A program made the translations under genes and the position numbers. Shown here piece by piece: positions 34,606 through 43,348 of a DNA stretch of 64,000 nt; within the stretch, counting starts at the first letter, position 1, and the number at the start of each line of letters is the position of its first letter. The notes beneath the pieces are model-generated. The model was not told the DNA's origin and made no database searches. It was given only the letters and a program-made list of their open reading frames with translations. The DNA is from Actinacidiphila cocklensis (GTDB taxonomy: Bacteria > Actinomycetota > Actinomycetes > Streptomycetales > Streptomycetaceae), in contig NZ_CAJSLV010000068.1 in the NCBI RefSeq assembly GCF_907177275.1, positions 1 to 64,000 on the forward strand, in the 5' to 3' direction.

Positions 34606-35724
34606 TCAGCCGCAGGGGCGCGCGAGGGGCTTCAGCGGGACGCCGTTGCTGCGCAGCACCTCGCGGACGTCGAGGATCAGCGGGAAGACCTCGTGGTTGC
34701 GGTCCTCGCCCTGCTCGTCCCAGGCACGCTGCTCGGCCTCGACCGCCATCCGGTCCTCGGCGAACACCCGCTCGGTGAAGCGCCGGATGAGCGGCCACGC
34801 CAGCCGCATGGCGCCCGGGACCCGGGGCTTCTCGATCATGAGCAGGCCGTAGACGTGGCAGGTCCGCTGCTCGGCGTCCTCGGGCACGTAGGCGACCCAG
34901 AGGGAGAAGACCGGGTGGTCGGACTTCTCCGGGACCAGGGTGAGCGTCTGGTACGGGTACTCGGTGCGGATCGTCATCACGTCGGCGCTGTTCGAGCCGC
35001 CGATGCCCTCGGCCGCCAGCAGGCCCGCGCCGCGGTTCTTCCTGCCGCCCGCGTGGGTGAACAGGTAGCGGGCCTCCACCGACCGCGCGCCCGCCTCGTA
35101 GCCGAGGAGCTGCGGCCGCAGCCGGCCGACGACGCCGCGGTGGAGGAACTGGTGGTTCATGTCGAGCAGGTTCTCGTGCATGAAGGAGTAGTGGCAGCGC
35201 ACCGTACGGGAGTACGTCATGGTCCGGTGGCGCGGCGAGCTGTACTCCGGGAGGTCGGGCAGCGGGGTCGCCTCGGCCTGCGCCGGGTCGCCGGGGAAGA
35301 CGAACACCAGGCCGTAGGCCTCCCTGACCGGGTAGGCGCGCACCCCGCGCGGCGGCCGGCCGACGCCCTTGGGCAGATACGGGATCTGCGAGATGCGGCC
35401 GTCGCCGCGGTAGGCCCACGCGTGGTAGCAGCAGCGCAGTGCCTCGCCCTCGACCACTCCCATGCTCAGCGGGACCTGGCGGTGGGCGCACCGGTCCTCC
35501 AGCGCGTGGACGGCACCGCTCGCACCGCGGTAGAGCGCCATGCGCTCGCCGCCGAAGGTGGCGGCCACCGGCTTGCCCCGTACGCCCGACGACAGCGCGA
35601 CCGGGTACCAGTTGTCCGGGTGGGCGCCGACCCGGCGCAGGTCGAGGGCGCCGGCCGGGCGGGCGTACGCGCCGTCCTGCGCCGCGATGCCCGTCGCGTC
35701 GCCCGGGGACGTGGTGTCGGTCAT
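34606..35724 (-). CDS. Rieske non-heme iron oxygenase, alpha-subunit type
   Basis: A 372-residue enzyme; ATG 35724 follows GGGAGG. The Rieske 2Fe-2S ligands are Cys79, His81, Cys98 and His101 (C-x-H-x16-C-x2-H). The mononuclear iron triad includes His191 and His195 in 'DMNHQFLH', with a later acidic residue; Asp188 is the bridging residue. The length and single-subunit look match oxygenases such as PrnD and related O-demethylases, which act with a separate reductase. No reductase or ferredoxin gene is nearby. Possible secondary-metabolism or aromatic-degradation role. Confidence 0.88.
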   Translation of the reverse strand: MTDTTSPGDATGIAAQDGAYARPAGALDLRRVGAHPDNWYPVALSSGVRGKPVAATFGGERMALYRGASGAVHALEDRCAHRQVPLSMGVVEGEALRCCYHAWAYRGDGRISQIPYLPKGVGRPPRGVRAYPVREAYGLVFVFPGDPAQAEATPLPDLPEYSSPRHRTMTYSRTVRCHYSFMHENLLDMNHQFLHRGVVGRLRPQLLGYEAGARSVEARYLFTHAGGRKNRGAGLLAAEGIGGSNSADVMTIRTEYPYQTLTLVPEKSDHPVFSLWVAYVPEDAEQRTCHVYGLLMIEKPRVPGAMRLAWPLIRRFTERVFAEDRMAVEAEQRAWDEQGEDRNHEVFPLILDVREVLRSNGVPLKPLARPCG

Positions 35725-35894
35725 CGGTCCTCCCTCGGTCGCGGGCGTCGGCACGGCAGCCGTGCTGCCGGTCGGGCCGACGGACGTCGGCGACCGCCCG
35801 ATGCGCACGGGCAGGCCGCCGCGTCCCATCCTGACCGGAGCCCGCAGCCCCGGCCCACCGAGCGCGTCCGGACGGGTGGCCGGACCCGGGGCTT

Positions 35895-36050
35895 TCAGTC
35901 CCCGGCGGGCCGGTGGTCGAACCGGTCGAAGTGGACGAACCGGTCGAAGTGGACGGTGCCGGACGCGGCGTACATGCCGATGACGCGGCCGGTGAAGTCG
36001 CCCGCCAGCCGGCACCGTCACCTGCCCGTCGGCCGCCCTCTTCGGGTCGG
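35895..36050 (-). pseudogene. C-terminal remnant of a GH43-type glycosidase
   Basis: The minus strand encodes 'GDFTGRVIGMYAASGTVHF', characteristic of the C-terminal beta-sandwich end of GH43 beta-xylosidases/arabinosidases, ending at TGA 35897-35895. Upstream the frame meets a stop after a few codons, so nothing else of the gene remains. An 18-bp unit (AACCGGTCGAAGTGGACG) is present twice in tandem (about 35920-35955), repeating 'VHFDRF' in the peptide. The rest of the 383-bp gap between the Rieske and pectinesterase genes shows nothing recognisable. Confidence 0.7.
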
Positions 36051-36106
36051 ATCGGCATCCTGGTGTGTTTCCCTGCGTCGCTTCGCTCAGGTCGTACGTC
36101 CCCGCC

Positions 36107-37198
36107 TCAGTGTCCCCGCCAGGGGGTCCAGCCGTCGGCGCCCGTCAGGTAGGCCTCCCGGGTGGCGGACGCGGCCTGCGCGGCGGTGAGTTGGGGGCGG
36201 GCGGCGGGGTCGGTGACCCGCGCGCCCGGGCCGGTGTCGGCGTACTCGCGGAAGCGCATGCTCTGCCAGGGGTGGGCGGCGGACATGTCGGCGTACGGCG
36301 CCGCGGCGTCGATGCCCGCGCCGAGCCAGGTGTTGCGTACGGTCAGCATCGGCACGGCGGTGGTGTCGGAGCTGGGCACCCAGGGGCGGGCGAGCTTGTA
36401 CGCGGCGTCCGGGGCGGCGCTGGTGATCCGGCAGCGGGTGGCGAGGAAGCCGTGCGGGTCGGCGGCCGTGGTGCTGGGCGCGAAGACGAAGCCGTAGGGC
36501 GGGGCGGCCAGGTCGGTGCGGTCCAGGGTGCGGAAGCGGCAGCGGTCGAAGACGGCGGTGGCGCGGCCGAAGACGAAGTCGACGTCGCCTTCGGCGTAGC
36601 AGTCCTCGAAGTACTGCCGGGCGAGGACGTCGGCCGCGAGGGTGTCGGCGTACAGCGTGTCCTGGTGGCCGAGGAAGCGGCAGCGGTGGAAGGCCGAGCG
36701 GTCGCCCTGCACCTTGACCGCGACCGCCTGGGTGCCGGTGATGTCGGGGTGGTCGGCGCGCAACCAGTCGTTGGCGAAGGTGATGTGGCGGACGGTGAGG
36801 CCCTCGGCCTGGGTCGTCACGGTGGCGGAGCCCGAGGTGCCGTAGGTGCCGCCGGTGGGCTTGGGGGTGCCGTTGGCGGTGTCGTGGACGATGACGACGT
36901 CGCGCGGGTCGCCCGTCGCGCCCAGCAGCGTCAGCCCCTGCGCGGCCGCGGTGATCAGGACGGTCTCGCGGTAGGTGCCGGCGGCGACCACGATCGTCGC
37001 GCCGGGTCCCGGCACGGCGTCCACCGCGTCCTGCACGGAGCTGAAGCCGCCCCGCCCGTCGGGTGAGACGTACAGCGCGCGGCGTCCTGGACGCCCCGCG
37101 CGTGCGTGGGCCGGGGACGCGCCGGCGGCTCCGAGCCCCAGGGCGGCGGCCGTGCCGGCTGCCGCGGCGGTGAGGGCGGTTCTGCGCGTGAGTGCCAT
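36107..37198 (-). CDS. Secreted pectinesterase, CE8
   Basis: A 363-residue enzyme removing methyl groups from pectin. ATG 37198 follows AGAGGAG. The N-terminus 'LTRRTALTAAAAGTAAALGLG' looks like a Tat or Sec signal (twin Arg at 5-6). CE8 motifs are intact: 'GTYRET', 'GTQAVAV', catalytic Asp180 in 'GHQDTLY', Asp207 in 'DVDFVFG' and Arg271/Trp273 in 'LARPW'. Divergent from the PL3 pectate lyase across 417 bp, making a pectin-attack pair: de-esterification creates the lyase substrate. Confidence 0.92.
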   Translation of the reverse strand: MALTRRTALTAAAAGTAAALGLGAAGASPAHARAGRPGRRALYVSPDGRGGFSSVQDAVDAVPGPGATIVVAAGTYRETVLITAAAQGLTLLGATGDPRDVVIVHDTANGTPKPTGGTYGTSGSATVTTQAEGLTVRHITFANDWLRADHPDITGTQAVAVKVQGDRSAFHRCRFLGHQDTLYADTLAADVLARQYFEDCYAEGDVDFVFGRATAVFDRCRFRTLDRTDLAAPPYGFVFAPSTTAADPHGFLATRCRITSAAPDAAYKLARPWVPSSDTTAVPMLTVRNTWLGAGIDAAAPYADMSAAHPWQSMRFREYADTGPGARVTDPAARPQLTAAQAASATREAYLTGADGWTPWRGH

Positions 37199-37319
37199 GG
37201 GTCCGCTCCTCTGGGCTGGTTGTACGGCGTCGGCACCGGCTCCCGTCGTTCCGCAGTATGAACAGAGTCCAGCCCGTTGCACAACCGTCCTGGGTACCCC
37301 GGTCGCCGCTCGATCAGAA

Positions 37320-37333
37320 AGTAAGCCTTTACT
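37320..37333. promoter_or_regulatory. Candidate operator on the pectinesterase side
   Basis: AGTAA-GCCT-TTACT, a perfect 5-bp inverted repeat in an AT-rich patch about 120 bp upstream of the pectinesterase ATG. No second copy was noticed nearby. Confidence 0.3.
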
Positions 37334-37484
37334 GTCACCTGTGGCCAGACCGTCGGCCGATGGCGAGCCGATCCGTCGATGCGCTTCACCGCCCGCTCCC
37401 CGCTCGCCTGCGCGGGCACTAAGCGCCCTTTCCTGTACGGATAACAGGGCCGCCGCCCGGCGAAGACGAACCCTGCGAAAAGTG

Positions 37485-37513
37485 TTGCCCGCGTGGCGGG
37501 CGTGTCCTACGGT
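37485..37513 (+). promoter_or_regulatory. Candidate promoter of the pectate lyase gene
   Basis: TTGCCC (37485-37490) and TACGGT (37508-37513) are separated by 17 bp, a fair match to an actinobacterial vegetative promoter, about 100 bp ahead of the lyase ATG. Confidence 0.4.
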
Positions 37514-37558
37514 TCTTGGCACCGTGGCGCTTCGACAGCGCTCCGTGATGGCTCATTG

Positions 37559-37570
37559 GCAAGCGCTTGC
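37559..37570. promoter_or_regulatory. LacI-type operator upstream of the pectate lyase
   Basis: GCAAGCGCTTGC is a perfect 12-bp palindrome with the central CG typical of LacI/CcpA family operators, within TTGGCAAGCGCTTGCTAG. It lies between the candidate promoter and the ATG, so a bound repressor would block elongation or initiation. Confidence 0.65.
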
Positions 37571-37614
37571 TAGGCAACTGCACCTGACTCATCCCCCCAC
37601 AAAGGACGACCACC

Positions 37615-38454
37615 ATGTCTCCACGCACCAGCCCCGACGGGCGGCGCCGGCAGCACGGCAGCCGAGGCCGCGCCCGCCGGCGCCTCGCCGTCGGCCTCGG
37701 CTCCGCCACCGCGCTCACCACCGCCGCCGTGGTGACCGGGACCTTCCTGCCGCCGGCGTCGGCGGCGACCTGGCCCACGCCGACCAGCAGCCACGGCACC
37801 GGCTCGACCATCTCGGTCTCGGGCACCAGGGACTACGGCTACGCCCGCTACTACGGCACCGGCGACCTCGGCACCGACGGCCAGTCGGAGGACCAGGGAC
37901 CGATCTTCGACCTGGCGCCGGGCGCCACGCTCAAGAACGTCATCATCGGCTCCCCCGCCGCCGACGGCGTGCACTGCGAGGGCAGTTGCACCCTGCAGAA
38001 CGTGTGGTGGGAGGACGTCGGCGAGGACGCCGCGACCTTCCGCGGCTCGTCGTCGTCCAACGTCTACACCGTCACCGGCGGCGGCGCCCGGCACGCCTCC
38101 GACAAGGTCCTGCAGTTCAACGGCGCCGGCAAGCTGGTCGTCAGCAACTTCGCGGTGCAGGACTTCGGCAAGCTCGTCCGCTCGTGCGGCAACTGCTCGA
38201 CGCAGTACAAGCGCACGATCGAGCTGAACGGCATCGAGGCCACCTACAAGGGCAGCGCGATCGCCGGGATCAACACCAACTACGGCGACACCGTCTCGCT
38301 GCGCAACATCACCGTCATCGGTGACAGCAGCCACAAGATCGTGCCCTGCCAGAAGTACATCGGCAACAACACCGGGGCCGAGCCGCCGAAGAACGGCTCG
38401 GACCCCGACGGCTTCTACTGCAACTACAAGTCGTCGGACATCACGTACAAGTAG
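37615..38454 (+). CDS. Secreted pectate lyase, PL3
   Basis: A 279-residue enzyme; ATG 37615 follows AAGGA. Basic N-terminus and signal peptide end at 'PPASAA' (about 43). The mature part is a compact PL3 beta-helix: 'GPIFDLAPGATLKNVIIG', 'ADGVHCEGSCTLQNVWWEDVGEDAATF', and Cys pairs ('CGNC', 'CQKY', 'FYCNYK'). PL3 enzymes cleave polygalacturonate by calcium-dependent beta-elimination. Works with the divergent pectinesterase. Confidence 0.92.
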   Translation: MSPRTSPDGRRRQHGSRGRARRRLAVGLGSATALTTAAVVTGTFLPPASAATWPTPTSSHGTGSTISVSGTRDYGYARYYGTGDLGTDGQSEDQGPIFDLAPGATLKNVIIGSPAADGVHCEGSCTLQNVWWEDVGEDAATFRGSSSSNVYTVTGGGARHASDKVLQFNGAGKLVVSNFAVQDFGKLVRSCGNCSTQYKRTIELNGIEATYKGSAIAGINTNYGDTVSLRNITVIGDSSHKIVPCQKYIGNNTGAEPPKNGSDPDGFYCNYKSSDITYK

Positions 38455-38554
38455 TCCTCCGCCAGGACCCGGTGGGCCTTCGCCCCCCTGGTTCCGCGCA
38501 CACCCGGGCGCCGCCCCCCAACTCCCCTCGTGCACCCGAAGTTTGTCCAATCCC

Positions 38555-38659
38555 TTGACGCTTTCTGTGCGGGACCGATGTTATCTGAGCGGTTGCCCTT
38601 CGGGTCGACGTTCGAAGTTGTTGGTTCGAGCGGTGTTCCGTTCCGATTGCGGCAATCGG
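38555..38659 (+). promoter_or_regulatory. Candidate promoter and operator of the GH97 gene
   Basis: TTGACG (38555-38560) and TGTTAT (38579-38584) with an 18-bp spacer form a plausible promoter. Downstream, CCGATTG-CGG-CAATCGG (38643-38659) is a perfect 7-bp inverted repeat in the leader, a likely repressor site. Confidence 0.45.
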
Positions 38660-38716
38660 CCCGGGGCCGGAGCCGGCCCGCATGCGCGCACTGGTGGAGC
38701 GAGGCAGAGGACGCAG

Positions 38717-41446
38717 ATGAGACCACGACAGAGAAGAACCCGGCAGGCGGTGACCGGCGTGGCACTGGCCGCGCTGGTGGGCAGCGGACTGGTCGTGGCG
38801 GCCGCCGCGCCGTCGTCCGCCACGCAGGACGGTTCCCGCACCTGGTCGGTGACCGGGCCCGGCGCGCCCGGCGCGGCGCGGCTGACCGCCGACGTGGACC
38901 TCGACGCCGCGGGCGATCTGCACCTCGCGGTCGAGCGGGGCGGCACCCCCGTCCTGCTGCCCGGCCGACTCGGGATCACCACCGACGAACACGACCTGAC
39001 GACGGGTCTGCGGCTGGTCGACCGGCGGGAGCGCACCGTCCACGAGTCGTACCGCATGACCACCGGCAAGCAGCTGGACCGCTCGGCCACCATGCGGGAG
39101 GCCACGCTCACCTTCCAGGGCGCGGACGGCGCCCGGCTCGGTGTCGTGCTGCGGGTGTCCGACGACGGCATCGCCTACCGCTACCTGCTGGACGAGCCCG
39201 GCCAGGTGACCGTCACCCAGGAGGCCTCGACGTTCGACCTGCCGGCGGACGCCAAGGCGTGGGTCCAGCCGTACCAGCCCAGTTACGAGACCGAGCGCAC
39301 CGAGACCACCGCGGCCGCCGCCAACGAGGCGCAGCCGAAGACCTGCGACGGCGACACCTGCTCGTTCGGCTACCCGACGCTGTTCAAGACCGGCGGCAGC
39401 TACGTGCTGCTGACCGAGGCCGACGTCGACGGCCGCTACTCCGGCAGCCACCTGGACCACCAGGACGGCAGCTCCGCCTACCGGGTCGCCCTCGCCGAGG
39501 ACGCGCCCGTGACGTCGCAGGGCCCGCTGGCCACCCCCTGGCGCACCGCCATCGTGGGCGGCCTGGACACGGTGGTCGGCTCCACCCTGGTGGACGACCT
39601 GGCGCCGCCGTCGAAGATCAAGGACACCTCCTGGATCCGGCCCGGCATGGACGACTGGTCCTGGCTGAGCGACGGTTCGAGCCCAGGGAACTTCGAGCGG
39701 CAGAAGGACTTCGTCGACTACGCGGCCCAGCACGGCCTGGAGTACACCCTCGTCGACGCGGGCTGGCAGGCGAGCTGGGTGCCGGAGCTGGTCCGGTACG
39801 CCCGGGCCAAGGGCGTCGACATCCTCCTGTGGTTCGACTGGAACGCCCTGCGCACCCAGGCGCAGCGCGACGCCTGGCTGCCCAAGGTCAAGGCGTGGGG
39901 CGTGGTCGGCGTCAAGGTCGACTACATGTACTCCGACACGCAGTCCACCTTCCAGTGGTACGACGCGATCCTGCGCGACACCGCTGAGCAGCACCTCATG
40001 ATCGACTTCCACGGTGCGACCATCCCCCGTGGCCTGCAGCGCACCTGGCCGCAGGTGACGAGCGTCGAGGCGGTCCGCGGCGAGGAGAACGGCCAGAACC
40101 CGACGCGCGACATCTTCCTGGCCTTCACCCGCAACGTCGTCGGGTCGATGGACTACACCCCGACCTGGTTCTCCCGGCCCGGCCGCAAGGACACCCTGGC
40201 GCGCGAGCTGGCGCTTCCGGTGGTCTTCGAGTCCGGCTGGACCAGCCTCGGCGACAAGCCGGAGGGCTTCGCGGCCCAGCCGGTGGCCGAGCGCTACCTC
40301 GAACAGCTCCCCACCGCCTGGGACGAGACGCGCCTGGTCTCCGGCGGCCCCGAGCAGCAGCCGGCCGGCGACCGCCAGGCCGTCATCGCCCGGCGCAGCG
40401 CGGACCGCTGGTTCGTCGGCGGCATCCTGGCCGGCGCGAGCGACACGATGAAGGCCCCGCTGGGCTTCCTCGGCAAGGGCAGCTGGCTGCTGGAGACCAT
40501 CGGTGACACCGACGGCGGGCTGCAGCGCACCGTGCGGACCGTGACCGCCGCGGACACCCTTGAGGTGCCGTCGGCCGAGAACGGCGGCTTCGCGGCCGTC
40601 GCGTGCCCCGCGGCCAAGGGCCGCACCGACTGCGAGCAGCCGGTCGTCACCGCCCCGGCCACCAGCCTGACGCTCGACCCCGCGTCCACGACCGCGGCGC
40701 CGGGCGCGAGCGTGCCGGTCGGCGCCTCCTTCGTCCTGCCGCAGGGCGGCACGCTTCGCCACGTGCGCATGACGCTGGACCGCGACCGGCTCCCCGCGGG
40801 CTGGACCGCGACCGGCCAGGACGTCACGCGCGGCTCGCTGCGCGCCGGCGAGGAGCTGACCGGCGACTGGACCGTGACGGTGGGCAAGGACCAGCCGGGC
40901 GGCTCCGTCGAGGTGCCGGTCTGGGTCGAGTACGCCAACCCGGCCGGCGGGAACGCCCCGCCGGTCCACGTCGAGCAGATCCTGCGGGTGGCGATACCGC
41001 TGCACGGCACGGCCTACGCGAGCGACCAGCCGTTCCTCACCGAGGCCAACGGCTGGGGTCCGGTCGAGCGCGACCAGTCCAACGGCGAGACCGGCTCGGG
41101 CGACGGGCACCCGCTGACCATCGGCGGGACCGTCTACGACAAGGGCCTGGGCATGAACGCCACCGCCAAGGTGACGATCGACATCCAGGGCCGCTGCACG
41201 CGCTTCGAGGCGCACGTCGGCGTCGACGACGAGAACGCGGGCAAGGGCAGCGTGACCTTCACCGTGCTCGGTGACGGACGCCAGCTGGCCGCCACCGGCG
41301 TGCTGAAGGGCGGCGCGGCCGCGGTCGACCTCAGCGCCGACACCACGGGCGTGCAGACCCTGACCCTGTCCGTCGGCGACGGCGGCGACGGCAACGCCTT
41401 CGACCACGCCGACTGGGGCACGGCCGCGCTCACCTGCGCGGACTGA
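38717..41446 (+). CDS. Secreted GH97 alpha-glycosidase with NPCBM domain
   Basis: A 909-residue exported enzyme; ATG 38717 follows AGAGGA. Signal peptide to about 'SSAT' (38). GH97 N-terminal beta-sandwich (about 45-300) leads to the (beta/alpha)8 barrel with 'LEYTLVDAGWQ', 'VVGVKVDYMYSD' and 'MIDFHGATIPRG'. The Asp of 'VKVDYM' matches the nucleophile position of retaining GH97 alpha-galactosidases, while 'VEAVRGEEN' contains acidic residues near the inverting-type base position, so alpha-galactosidase or alpha-glucosidase cannot be separated. NEW3-like and NPCBM ('NGWGPVERD') domains follow, similar to those of the GH59 enzyme. Confidence 0.87.
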   Translation: MRPRQRRTRQAVTGVALAALVGSGLVVAAAAPSSATQDGSRTWSVTGPGAPGAARLTADVDLDAAGDLHLAVERGGTPVLLPGRLGITTDEHDLTTGLRLVDRRERTVHESYRMTTGKQLDRSATMREATLTFQGADGARLGVVLRVSDDGIAYRYLLDEPGQVTVTQEASTFDLPADAKAWVQPYQPSYETERTETTAAAANEAQPKTCDGDTCSFGYPTLFKTGGSYVLLTEADVDGRYSGSHLDHQDGSSAYRVALAEDAPVTSQGPLATPWRTAIVGGLDTVVGSTLVDDLAPPSKIKDTSWIRPGMDDWSWLSDGSSPGNFERQKDFVDYAAQHGLEYTLVDAGWQASWVPELVRYARAKGVDILLWFDWNALRTQAQRDAWLPKVKAWGVVGVKVDYMYSDTQSTFQWYDAILRDTAEQHLMIDFHGATIPRGLQRTWPQVTSVEAVRGEENGQNPTRDIFLAFTRNVVGSMDYTPTWFSRPGRKDTLARELALPVVFESGWTSLGDKPEGFAAQPVAERYLEQLPTAWDETRLVSGGPEQQPAGDRQAVIARRSADRWFVGGILAGASDTMKAPLGFLGKGSWLLETIGDTDGGLQRTVRTVTAADTLEVPSAENGGFAAVACPAAKGRTDCEQPVVTAPATSLTLDPASTTAAPGASVPVGASFVLPQGGTLRHVRMTLDRDRLPAGWTATGQDVTRGSLRAGEELTGDWTVTVGKDQPGGSVEVPVWVEYANPAGGNAPPVHVEQILRVAIPLHGTAYASDQPFLTEANGWGPVERDQSNGETGSGDGHPLTIGGTVYDKGLGMNATAKVTIDIQGRCTRFEAHVGVDDENAGKGSVTFTVLGDGRQLAATGVLKGGAAAVDLSADTTGVQTLTLSVGDGGDGNAFDHADWGTAALTCAD

Positions 41447-41461
41447 CACCCCTCCCCCTAC

Positions 41462-41502
41462 GACCGCCGCCCCGCCGCTCCCCCGGCGCCGGGGCGGCGG
41501 TC
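41462..41502. terminator. Bidirectional terminator hairpin
   Basis: GACCGCCGCCCCG (41462-41474) pairs perfectly with CGGGGCGGCGGTC (41490-41502), between the convergent GH97 and HxlR genes. Confidence 0.75.
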
Positions 41503-41539
41503 CTCGTCCGGCGGCCGGGTCACCGGGCGCGGCCGCCGG

Positions 41540-41992
41540 TCAGGCGGCGGCGCCCGGTCCCGGCAGCAGGTCGACGTCGTCCGCGCGCATCGGCTCGCCG
41601 CAGTGGGCGCAGCGCAGCTCGACGGCGCTCACCTCGCCGCACGCGTGGTGGCGGTAGAGCACCGGCGGGCCGGCCTCGCCGGCGAGCCACCGGTCCCCCC
41701 AGCCGGCCATGACCATCAGCAGGTCGACTAGTTCCGTGCCCTTCCGGGTCAGGACGTACTCGTAGCGCGGCCGCCTGTCGTAGGGGCGGCGCTCCAGGAC
41801 GCCGTGCTCGACGAGGTGGTTCAGCCGCTCGGTCAGGACCTTGCGGGAGATCCCGAGGTCGGCCTGGAGCTGCTCGAACCGGGTGAGCCCGGCCCATATG
41901 TCCCGCAGTACCAGCGGCGACCACGGCTCCCCGATGACGTCGAGGGTCCGGGCGATCGAACACGCCATCCTGCTGAAGTCGGTGCGCTGCAT
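41540..41992 (-). CDS. HxlR-family winged-helix regulator
   Basis: A 150-residue regulator; ATG 41992. The HxlR core is clear: 'CSIARTLDVIGEPWSPLVLRDI', 'GISRKVLTERLNHLVEHGVLER', and the wing 'RPRYEYVLTRKGTELVDLL'. The C-terminal 'RCAHCGEPMRADDVDLLPGPG' has a CxxC pair plus an earlier Cys that could bind zinc or sense redox state. Divergent from the PPOX-family gene with a perfect palindrome between, its likely operator. Confidence 0.92.
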   Translation of the reverse strand: MQRTDFSRMACSIARTLDVIGEPWSPLVLRDIWAGLTRFEQLQADLGISRKVLTERLNHLVEHGVLERRPYDRRPRYEYVLTRKGTELVDLLMVMAGWGDRWLAGEAGPPVLYRHHACGEVSAVELRCAHCGEPMRADDVDLLPGPGAAA

Positions 41993-42013
41993 GACCGCGA
42001 GTCTACGGCAACG

Positions 42014-42032
42014 GAGTTCCCTCAAGGAACTC
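42014..42032. promoter_or_regulatory. Candidate HxlR operator
   Basis: GAGTTCCCTCAAGGAACTC is a perfect 7-bp inverted repeat with a 5-bp spacer, 22 bp upstream of the HxlR ATG. A related half-site CTTGAAGGAACC follows at about 42056, nearer the PPOX gene. Confidence 0.6.
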
Positions 42033-42085
42033 GGACTGGTAAGGTCACGGCGTCTCTTGAAGGAACCCAGGAAAGGACCGCGGAG

Positions 42086-42478
42086 ATGACCACGGCACTC
42101 GACCCCGACGTCCGCCGCGTACTCGACGGCACCCCGATCGCCCACCTCGCCAGCGTGCTGCCCGACGGCGGCCCGCACACCGTCCCGGTCTGGATCGGCA
42201 CGCACGGCGACCAGGTCGTGATCCTCACCGGCCCGCACTCCCGCAAGGCCCGCAACCTGCGCCGCGACCCCCGGGTCGCCCTGTCCCTGACGCCGGCCGA
42301 CAACCCGTTCCACCCGGTCATCATCCGCGGCCACGTCACCGAGTGGCTGGAGGGCGACGCGGCCTGGGAGGTCATCGACGAGGTGTCCGCCAAGTACACC
42401 GGCGGGCCCTACTCCCGCGACCAGGAGCGCGTCGTCGCCCTCATCGACCCCGACCGCCAGACGGTGGGCGTCTCCTGA
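42086..42478 (+). CDS. PPOX-class F420/FMN-dependent oxidoreductase
   Basis: A 130-residue split-barrel flavoprotein; ATG 42086. 'TPIAHLASVLPDGGPHTVPVWI' and 'SRKARNLRRDPRVALSL' match the TIGR03618-type F420-dependent family; 'IIRGHVTEW' follows. It probably reduces a small molecule with F420H2. Likely controlled by the divergent HxlR protein. Confidence 0.9.
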   Translation: MTTALDPDVRRVLDGTPIAHLASVLPDGGPHTVPVWIGTHGDQVVILTGPHSRKARNLRRDPRVALSLTPADNPFHPVIIRGHVTEWLEGDAAWEVIDEVSAKYTGGPYSRDQERVVALIDPDRQTVGVS

Positions 42479-42544
42479 ACCCCGCCGCACCGGCATCGCG
42501 CCCGGCCGGAGCCGCTCCGGGGGCGGGCGTATAGGGTGCCCGGC

Positions 42545-43180
42545 ATGACGCAGGAGCCGGCGCGGCGGGTGGGGCAGGAGCAGCTGGAGCAGCGGGTCTC
42601 GCACGACGACCGGGAGCGGGTCGCCGAGGTGCTGCGAGTGGCCGCGGGGGACGGGCGGCTGAGCCTGGAGGAGCTGGAGGAGCGGCTGGAGAGCTGCTTC
42701 GCGGCGCGGACGTACGGCGATCTGGCCCCGCTGGTGGCCGACCTGCCCGGGCAGGCGGTGGTGGTGGGGGAGCCGGTCCGGGCCAAGGAGGTCGCGCGGG
42801 TGCGCCGGGCCGGCGGCAACGTCAGGTACGAGGGCGGCTGGGAGGTGCCGCGCCGCATGGAGTTCGAGGTCCTCGGCGGCAACGTGCTGCTCGACTTCAC
42901 GTCGGCGGCCGTGCGCGAGCCGGCGACCGAGGTGGAGGTGGACATGCGCGGCGGCAACCTGCGGCTGGTCGTCCCCGACGGCTACGTCGTGGACGCCGAG
43001 GAGGTGGACATGCGCGGCGGCTCGGTCCTGTACCGCCACGCGAAGGACCGCGACCCGCACGCCCCGGCCGTGCACCGGATCACCGTCACCGGCTCGATGG
43101 TCGGCGGCAACATCGTCATCCAGCCGCCCCGCCCCCCACGCCGGCCCGGCCGGCTGCGCCGGCTGCTGGGCCGGGCCTGA
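42545..43180 (+). CDS. DUF1707 domain protein with beta-helical tail
   Basis: A 211-residue protein. Residues about 15-70 are DUF1707 ('SHDDRERVAEVLRVAAGDGRLSLEELEERL'-type, with the family 'RL-L-E-EER' pattern). The C-terminal half has repeating strands with 'GGNV' or 'RGGNLRLVVP' turns, as in DUF2154/LiaF-type domains, and a basic tail. No transmembrane helix. Possible envelope-stress sensor; role unknown. Quoted stretches are partial. Confidence 0.87.
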   Translation: MTQEPARRVGQEQLEQRVSHDDRERVAEVLRVAAGDGRLSLEELEERLESCFAARTYGDLAPLVADLPGQAVVVGEPVRAKEVARVRRAGGNVRYEGGWEVPRRMEFEVLGGNVLLDFTSAAVREPATEVEVDMRGGNLRLVVPDGYVVDAEEVDMRGGSVLYRHAKDRDPHAPAVHRITVTGSMVGGNIVIQPPRPPRRPGRLRRLLGRA

Positions 43181-43282
43181 GGGTCAGCTGACCGCCCCCC
43201 GCGCCGCACCCCGCCGCCGCGCGACGCTCTGACCTGCACCGACGCTGATGCTGTGGGTCTGCCATGACCTGCACGGAAGCCG

Positions 43283-43305
43283 CATGTTCCCCCTCCGTTA
43301 ACATG
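43283..43305. promoter_or_regulatory. Inverted repeat upstream of the PAP2 gene
   Basis: CATGTT and AACATG flank an 11-bp spacer within the 168-bp gap before the PAP2-family gene. It could be an operator; nothing else is seen in the gap. Confidence 0.3.
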
Positions 43306-43348
43306 TTCGATCGGCGATCACTCCAGCGCCGCCCTTCACCGGGAAATC

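Noticed and set aside
38441..41449. 1002-residue open frame antisense to the GH97 gene
   Set aside because: No family motif; mirror of GC-rich coding sequence on the other strand.
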